Part shown: positions 57,632 to 64,000 of the stretch, one piece after another
How positions within the stretch are numbered: the stretch's first letter is position 1
Layout of the letters: every line of letters begins with the position of its first letter
DNA from: Phascolomyces articulosus
Lineage: Eukaryota > Mucoromycota > Mucoromycetes > Mucorales > Lichtheimiaceae
Assembly: GCA_025677815.1 (NCBI GenBank)
Contig: JAIXMP010000012.1
Span: forward strand, 186,001-250,000
Reading direction: 5' to 3'
Length of the DNA stretch: 64,000 bases
Position numbers and translations under genes: made by a program
Notes under the pieces: generated by a model
Seen by the model: the letters and a program-made list of their open reading frames with translations, nothing else
Told to the model about the DNA's origin: nothing
Databases searched by the model: none

Positions 57632-59933
57632 TCATAATAAAGCATCCGTACGCTTGATAACACGAACGATGGGATTCTTGGGTGGTGTCACAATGCCAGC
57701 ATTGATAATGGTATCGATATCTGGATAGATAGGATTTCCATTGCCATCTAATGGTGGTTTGATCACGCATTTAGCAAAAACTCGAACCCAAATGTTAAAT
57801 ATCTCCAATTCAGCAAGGTAAGCACCAGGACACACACGTCTATATGTTCAAAAAAAAAAGCATGTGTTTTTTTTGTAAGTAACCATCTTTATAATATTTG
57901 AAAAAAAAATCCTTCCTCTCGATAGTGAATTATTATTCCCTTTGTGTATTTTGTAATTTACCTTCCCCATCCAAAATTGAAATGATCGCGCTTTTCAGCT
58001 GATGAATTGGCGGATTGATGCATAGCTCGAGTATCATTCAAGAAACGATCAGGAATAAACTTGTCAGCATTTGGATAAAATTCTTCATTGCGATGAAGAG
58101 CAAACATGTTGGAAACAACAGTGGCTCCTTTTGGAATATGATAACCACTGACTTCAACTATTTCATAAAAAAAATCAATGATGATCAGTAAATATAAATA
58201 TAATAAGACATGCAACAATAGCAATATTAGTGAATTATGGATACTTACTATCTTCGGTACATTCATGCGGTAAACCAAACATGGTGGCAGGTTTATATCG
58301 CATACATTCCTTTTGTACAGAGATAGAGTAAGGTAAACTTTCACGTTCGTCCAAAGTAGGAAGTCTTCTGTGTTCACAAATAAATTGATCCAATTCCTCT
58401 CGAATTTCTTGTTGAACCTTTGGATAGCGAGACAAAATCACAAAAGCCCATTGAAGCATCACTGCAGATGTATCGGTACCTGGTGGGATGATATATTAAA
58501 TTCAATAATTCAGTTTAATTCTCTTTATCATCCTATAAATGGATTGATCTTTAATGACTTTACCTGCCATAATGGAATCCGCTACATAAAATTAAAAAAA
58601 AACCTATCAATAAAATGTATATATAGACGCTGTTGAAATTCATCTTTCCTTTTTTTCCCCCGTCATTCTTATGTATATGATATGCCATTCTATCCTTTAT
58701 TCCTCAGTATTACTTACACATAGTCACCATAACATTCGTGAATTCATTCACATCATCTTCCATGGCCAACATTGATTTTGCCAAACAATCCACATCCCCT
58801 TCCACCGCTTCTTGAATAAGTTGTGTAAAAAGTGGATCACGTTTCTCCTGTACAAATTGACGCATATTTCTCTTTTTACGGATCAAAAAATCCACAATTC
58901 CCATGATAGGTAAAAAGGAAGTGATTTCTTCAGCAGGGCCAGCCCGTCTCCCTGTTTCACTCATCACGGATGTAATTTCCTTAAACAATGGATCTTCAGT
59001 GGATTCGATTCGTTTTCCAAAACAGGCTGTTAAAATGACATTTAAGGATGTAAAATGAAGGGGTTCAAGTACATTGACGGATCCCTTTTTTGTTGTGATA
59101 TCCAAAATTTTTTCGACAAAGGCATCTACGTCAGGATTAAACAATTTTTCAATCGAGGCTCGGTTTTTGGAAGAGATTACTTGCAGCACTATTTTATGGA
59201 TGGATGGTTAATCCATTATACTTTCTTTCATTTATATACTATTTCTTGTATCACCATCAACCAGGGGTTTCACAACAGAAATAACTTACTGGCACCTCGT
59301 GTCTTGTTGAATTGAGTGGAAGGACTGCCAGCAACAATACCTTTTCCACCCAAAGCGTAACATTCTGTCATAAACGTCGCGTGAGGTCTTCCAGATGTTG
59401 ATTTTCCATTGATGTTGAATACTTGATGGGCAAGAAGTGGGTCGGCAATCGAATACCATTCTCTTACACCCATGTTGACCTTGATGATGGGACCTTTATT
59501 TATATAAACCATAAAATGACTGAGATACACTTCTTTTATTTTTTCAGAAATTAATTTTTTTAGTACCTAGTTCTTCATGCCATTTGTTAAATTGTTTGAC
59601 AGGTACTTCATCAAGCTTAAATAAATGACCTACATATTTATAATTAGCTTATGGTTAGTAATATATGTTAATCATACAGGAAAAAATTTTGTGTGATAGT
59701 CATTACATTATATATTCTTTGAAGAATAAAATATACATACCGAAATAAGGTACTGAGCCTTTGGGTGATGGTACCTCTCGCCATCCAATTTTATTATTAT
59801 TATTTTTAAAAGAGGATACGAGTAAATAAGTGCAAGCGGCAGCGCCCAATGTTACTACAACTGCACCACCGGGTGTATTGGATATAATTTTATTGAATAG
59901 TTCTGTTGTAGTCAAATCACGTTGAGAAGTCAT
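57632..59933 (-). CDS. Cytochrome P450 gene 4 (CYP509-like), opposite strand
   Basis: Exons on the - strand: 59933-59741, 59629-59567, 59493-59290, 59188-58718, 58581-58564, 58479-58249, 58157-57962 and 57839-57632; 527 residues. It shares exon lengths (63, 204, 18, 231, 196 and 208 nt) and phases with genes 1 and 2, including the 18-nt microexon (SDSIMA), despite lying 33 kb away and inverted. Motifs are an N-terminal anchor (VVVTLGAAACTYLLVSS), hinge VPSPKG, I-helix AGTDTSAVM, ExxR as ECMR, FIPDRF, and heme loop FGWGRRVCPGAYLAE with Cys462. Exon 4 is one codon longer (471 nt) than in the others. The close match in the heme exon suggests it is nearer to genes 1 and 2 than to gene 3. Substrate unknown. 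Confidence 0.93.
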
Positions 59934-61450
59934 GATCCAAAAATGAAAAACGAGAAAAAAAGGCGGAAGAAAATAGAAGCTGTTGATGCTTCAACAACTT
60001 GTACCGTAAAGTATTTTTTTTTCAGTAACATACCTATTTGTGTCACCTGAAATTCTTGTCTAACGTGAATAACACGTTAAAATGTGGAAAAGAAGATTCA
60101 CATATCAATGTAATAACCATGAGACGATACTTGCACTACATAACTACTATTAAACCATTTCATAAAGAGAGTCATTACTGTGACCAACCTGTTTCTGATA
60201 GAACATCTTATTTGTAAAAAAGATAGTCCATCTTTATGAAAATGGTCTATAAAAGTGAGAAATGAAATGTAGAATATCAGAAGATTTATAGATGAGGAAC
60301 CACATGTTTGTTTCAATAAAAGATGGCACTACTGGAATAAGATTTTTCTCTGTGTCACTGTTCTATATGAACAGACCATCAATTTTTGTTATAGGAATAA
60401 TGTATTCACAATATTTCTTTATAAATAGCTATATATATATATATACCCACCTCATCATCATCAATACTATTTTTCCTATGATATATTATTTAGCTTATTA
60501 TTTCAATCAATAAAAAAAATTATTTATACCATCAACATGAAGTAGGATAAAATGTTTTCTACCTTGGACATTTTAATTGTTGTACAAGAACTCATTATTG
60601 GTGGGTCCGATCTCCGCCATCATCCATGTAATGCAACACAAACAAACCCTAATTCATAAATAGCAAACTTCTTTAGTCAAGTTTACCATCCAATTCTTTT
60701 TTCCATATACAAATGGATTTGCATTAGCTAAAAAACATGAAGGTATTATTGCATTGGTGCATTCTAAAAAGGTATAAACAAAAGTAACTATCACAAAAAT
60801 AGGTGATATGAATGATAAAAATGAATCTGATGGTAAAATCATTCCATTAAATAGGTCTACACACTTATACCAAATAGATATAATAACAGTAATCCACAAA
60901 AGATTTCTGTTGGTATCATGCAAGACCCCTTGTTCATTCTCATTCGTTCCCACCCCATTTGTATATATATGTTAATATTTATGACAGTGACGTGTTTATT
61001 ATTTCTTATAGCATGTATCTGGGTTTACATGATACTTATTGATAAATGAAAGAGAAGTAAATTGACATACAAGCTTTCCATATTTGCATTTCCTTCCAAT
61101 ACATTGTTGTTATTTTTTTTAATAGCTGTGTAGCATATACTCGAGGAAAAATAACATTATTATTCACTGTATTGTCAAAGGTGCTTTTTTCTGTCATTCG
61201 CTGATCGATTTTTGGTAATAGAGAAAATGATCATATGTACATAAGATAATGCATGGGAATTGTGTGTGTGTGTGTTTAGTAGTAGGGGATTACATGAAAA
61301 AAAGTATTAACTCTTCGAATAACAAGAGTTGTAACCCAAGGTAAATGAGTTTTTAGGTTGTATTAGGACGTAAAAAAATGAATGATGTTTATGTTTATAT
61401 GTAAAACTACAATGATTATGTGTGAAAAGAAAAAAAGATGATCGTTTTTT
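59934..61450. other. Spacer between divergently placed P450 gene 4 and PDCD2
   Basis: AT-rich, with a (TG)n run near 61262-61275. It contains the 99-residue hydrophobic frame at 60654-60953 listed separately. No other coding sequence is supported. Confidence 0.45.
60654..60953 (-). CDS. Possible small membrane protein (99 aa)
   Basis: Starts MGTNENEQGVLHDTNRNLLW, then two hydrophobic spans (LLWITVIISIWYKCVDLF and FLSFISPIFVIVTFVYTFL), and ends KKNWMVNLTKEVCYL. A plausible single-exon small protein with a hydrophilic N-terminus. It lacks homologues I can recall, and AT-rich DNA can generate such frames by chance. Confidence 0.25.
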   Translation of the reverse strand: MGTNENEQGVLHDTNRNLLWITVIISIWYKCVDLFNGMILPSDSFLSFISPIFVIVTFVYTFLECTNAIIPSCFLANANPFVYGKKNWMVNLTKEVCYL

Positions 61451-62951
61451 TTAAAACTTCATACCCTCAGCAGAGAAATCTTGTTTCCAAAGATATTCTG
61501 GTACAAAGACATCTGGGCTTGTAGGACAATTATGTTTACAAGTATAAACATACAAAGCACCCCAATCCAAGGAATCATCCGCCACATGAGAAATACCCAA
61601 GTAATTTAACAAGGTCGAAAGAATTTGAAATTCAAATGTTCTTGGTCCACCGCATCGATCGCATGCCGGCACCAAGGAAGGTTTTTGACCTTGTTGTACC
61701 CATAATGGTTCACGATCTGGCATATCATATTCCACACGTTCATAACGAATCACTTGATCAGGATACATGCCAATCTTGAGTTGAAACTTTAAAAACGCTT
61801 GATCCACATCCACTTCTGTATTCTCATAAGCTTCATCCCCACGTAGCGCCAGCGCCGTTTCGTTTGATTTTTCTCCTGATTCCTTCTTGGTGTGTTCCTT
61901 TTGTTCTTCTTCTTCTTTGCCATCTTCACCTTGTCCTTCAGGTTCACTTACAATTTCCATTTCTGAAAATAACCGTGCACTACGTAATTTCGTTTCTTCT
62001 TTTTCTCGGTTTGGATCGTTGGTATTACAGTATAGTTTGTGACCACAGCTATTCCAATCCACCATTTGATGTTGTCGTGAGCAGTAATAGGTGGTTTGGC
62101 ATTTTCCACATGCTTTGGTGCCTGCCACACCACAAATAACACATTCTTTTGGTTTGGTGAATTGTTTGGGTGTAAAGTCAATCGCTACATCATCATCCTC
62201 ATTTTCTTCATTTTCAGGTGGTGGATAATATGGGTTTTCGCGTGGTAATTGACTACGGTATACTTTGAAACTAATACATAAAATGGGGATGTATGTATTC
62301 GTGTGAGTTTGATGATCAAATAAATCGAAATAGATCTATCCATCCAAGGTAGATATCCAATTTTTTTATTACCATTGTGTCCAATCTTGTTTATGACAAC
62401 CACCATTCTTGCAACAGAATACATAGACGGCTCGATGGAAAGCTTCAGCAGGTTCGTCTTCAGGTGTATACAACTGTTTATTTTTTTTTTAATAGTATCA
62501 CCATTATCATAAGAACGTGTTATAAATTTTCCATCCCAACGTCTTTTCCGTATGTCCATTGGATAGTAGCTCTTTGTGCTCCAGACCCAAATACACTGCT
62601 TTTTTACCTGTAATAATAAGACCATAGGTTCGTTACAATTACCACAGGTTGTTTGTTCAACGTCTAAAATATGTTCTGGATTCAACCATGCCTATAATGA
62701 TTCACCATATGAATAAAAAATAGCCAATGTGTGGGGAGGAAAGTGAAAACATATTATGTATAAAAAGTGTTTATTCAAATATACGTTACAGGCTTGCCAC
62801 CCGATTTACTGGGATAAGTGTCAGCTGTCAATGGTGTTTCTGGCTCTTCACAATAACCAAGTTGAGGTGCCCATTTATCTGACGTAATGGCTTCGCTTAA
62901 TTCACGTTGATCAAGTTCGGAAACGTCGCTGTCTGTATCACTATGTGACAT
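61451..62951 (-). CDS. PDCD2: PDCD2 / Tsr4-type MYND zinc-finger protein
   Basis: Exons 62951-62790, 62691-62608, 62473-62373 and 62270-61451 give 388 residues. PDCD2/Zfrp8/Tsr4 proteins are dedicated chaperones for ribosomal protein uS5 (Rps2) in 40S assembly. The N-terminal part has the family start (WAPQLGYCEEPE), TTCGNCNEPM and AVYVFCCKNGGCHKQDW zinc ligands, then FKVYRSQLPRENPYYPPP. The MYND finger spans residues 159-197 (Cys159, 162, 170, 173, 179, His193 and Cys197). An acidic linker (EDGKEEEEQKEHTKKE) precedes the PDCD2_C domain with PDQVIRYERVEYDMPDREPL, PACDRCGGPRTFEFQILSTL and a final DWGALYVYTC. The chosen ATG starts MSHSDTDSDVSELDQ, acidic as in relatives. An in-frame upstream ATG at 63098 would add 49 residues. 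Confidence 0.94.
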
Positions 62952-63433
62952 TGTATTCTTTTTTTTTTTTGATCGATCGAGAAAAGTGCTGTGCAAAGCT
63001 GGATTCGGAGAAGTCAAAGAATCAAAAGCCACTCCCCATTTTGGTATTCTCGTTCCGCCATCCCTAATTTCAGGCAAAGCATGCATAATTGGTTCCATTC
63101 TTATGCATGATTGTCAACAATTACTCTTACAAGTATATTCTTACGGATTTTTTTAATGTGATTTCTATCTATTTTAAAGTTTACTCGTCATTTTTTTTCT
63201 ATAATGTTTATATTGCACATTTTGGATCAAGTTTACTACTATGTAACATAAATTTTGCCCAGCTGTATAGAATTGTTTATTTTTATCCAGGAACAAGAGC
63301 AACAAGTATAATGATATTTTAAATTTGAATATTCGAATTAATAAATTATATCCTAGTAATAGATCATTATTATTATGCTTCGCCTGGTTTTACGGTTGTC
63401 TAACGGTGTTGATGTTATTCAACACAACTGCCA
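62952..63433. other. PDCD2 5' region and spacer
   Basis: The first ~150 bp is open in frame with PDCD2 (see findings); the remainder is T-rich spacer before the kelch-like gene's 3' end. Nothing else seen. Confidence 0.4.
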
Positions 63434-63897
63434 TTAGGTCATGTGCACAGCATCGGGCTGTCTAACATTACTATTGTTGTTATTTTGTTCCACATCACCA
63501 CAGTCAGGTGGAGAAGGAACAGAAGAAGGAACATCAGTTGAAGGACTTTCATCTTGATTGTATTTATCTATTATTTCTCCATTTACTTTTTTGTTATAAC
63601 AATAAAGGAGAGAACCAAAAAGAAGTATTGCACCTGGGAATCCTAATAGGAATCCAACCCAGGATCCCGTATTTCCACTGTTTGATCCACTTCCTTCCGT
63701 TGTTTGTCCTAGTATACTACCACCACCACCAGGAGTGGATGTAGATGCTCCATCCAATAAGCTCATAGCATCAAAAGAGGAAACCCACGCCCATTGATCC
63801 ACATCCATGATCCAAGTTTCGTTTAAAGTTATAATGAGACCACCTGTCTCTGTTGATAAACCAAATAAAATGAATAAATAAGGTCCAACCAAAGTGG
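63434..63897 (-). CDS. C-terminal exon of a kelch-type membrane protein (5' part beyond window)
   Basis: The exon begins after an acceptor (cttttattag-like, AG at 63899-63898) with TLVGPYLFILFGLSTE, a kelch-blade style segment, then LNETWIMDVDQWAWVSSF, typical of the last blade in fungal kelch proteins. A Ser/Gly/Thr-rich linker (STSTPGGGGSILGQTTEGSG) is followed by one membrane span (VGFLLGFPGAILLFGSLLYC) and a short polar cytosolic tail with PSSVPSPPDCGD, ending HMT. The layout suggests a type I membrane protein with an extracellular kelch propeller. Upstream exons lie to the right, outside the window; the 63898-64000 sequence is intronic in appearance. Confidence 0.65.
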
Positions 63898-64000
63898 CTA
63901 ATAAAGTTGAAATGGTAGATCATGCATAGGCATTTATTATTATCATTTAGTCAAGTCATCAACTTTTAAAGGATTGTAAAAATGTAGCATCAATGACTTA

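Overview
The window looks like nuclear DNA of a Mucoromycota (Mucorales-type zygomycete) fungus. It is AT-rich, the genes carry many short GT-AG introns (about 70-150 bp), and the proteins match families typical of this group: CYP509-like cytochrome P450s, a Rhizomucor/Rhizopus-type class 3 lipase with pre- and pro-regions, a fungal pectin methylesterase, a vacuolar Ca2+/H+ exchanger, acetyl-CoA hydrolase (ACH1) and PDCD2. The species cannot be named from the sequence alone.

Layout. 0-4 kb: the 3' end of a large SZT2-like protein and a complete secreted pectin methylesterase. 4-11.6 kb: a single-exon HET-domain-like gene and a decayed zinc-binding dehydrogenase that is cut off at a dispersed 'gtgtccgtaa' repeat. 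11.7-24.6 kb: three tandem P450 genes, all on the + strand. 25.4-27.6 kb: an 11-exon CAX/VCX1-type exchanger on the - strand. 27.6-50 kb: a gene-poor, repeat-rich region. It holds two near-identical 3.43-kb direct repeats (30680-34110 and 41914-45343), an intact two-exon F-box protein, several decayed F-box copies, a ~98-bp tandem array, palindromic elements and a 'ggtataaagaa' minisatellite. 50.1-52.1 kb: acetyl-CoA hydrolase. 54.2-55.9 kb: secreted lipase. 57.6-59.9 kb: a fourth P450 in opposite orientation. 61.4-63.0 kb: PDCD2. 63.4-63.9 kb: the C-terminal exon of a kelch/membrane protein running off the right edge.

The four P450s have essentially the same exon map (about 190-208, 63, 204, 468-471, 18, 231, 196-199 and 208 nt), including an 18-nt microexon just before the I-helix motif. 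They clearly arose by duplication. Copy 3 has fused the microexon to the next exon and carries an extra intron inside the heme-binding exon. Nothing else in the P450 block looks like a biosynthetic partner, so it reads as a paralogue expansion rather than a metabolite cluster. The secreted pectin methylesterase and lipase fit a saprotroph or plant-litter lifestyle.

The most unusual feature is the pair of 3.43-kb repeats. They are almost identical, yet both flanks are homologous and clearly diverged, which suggests recent gene conversion in an older duplication. Exon coordinates were derived by hand from splice consensus and frame continuity and have not been checked against transcripts. No tRNA, rRNA or CRISPR array was recognised.
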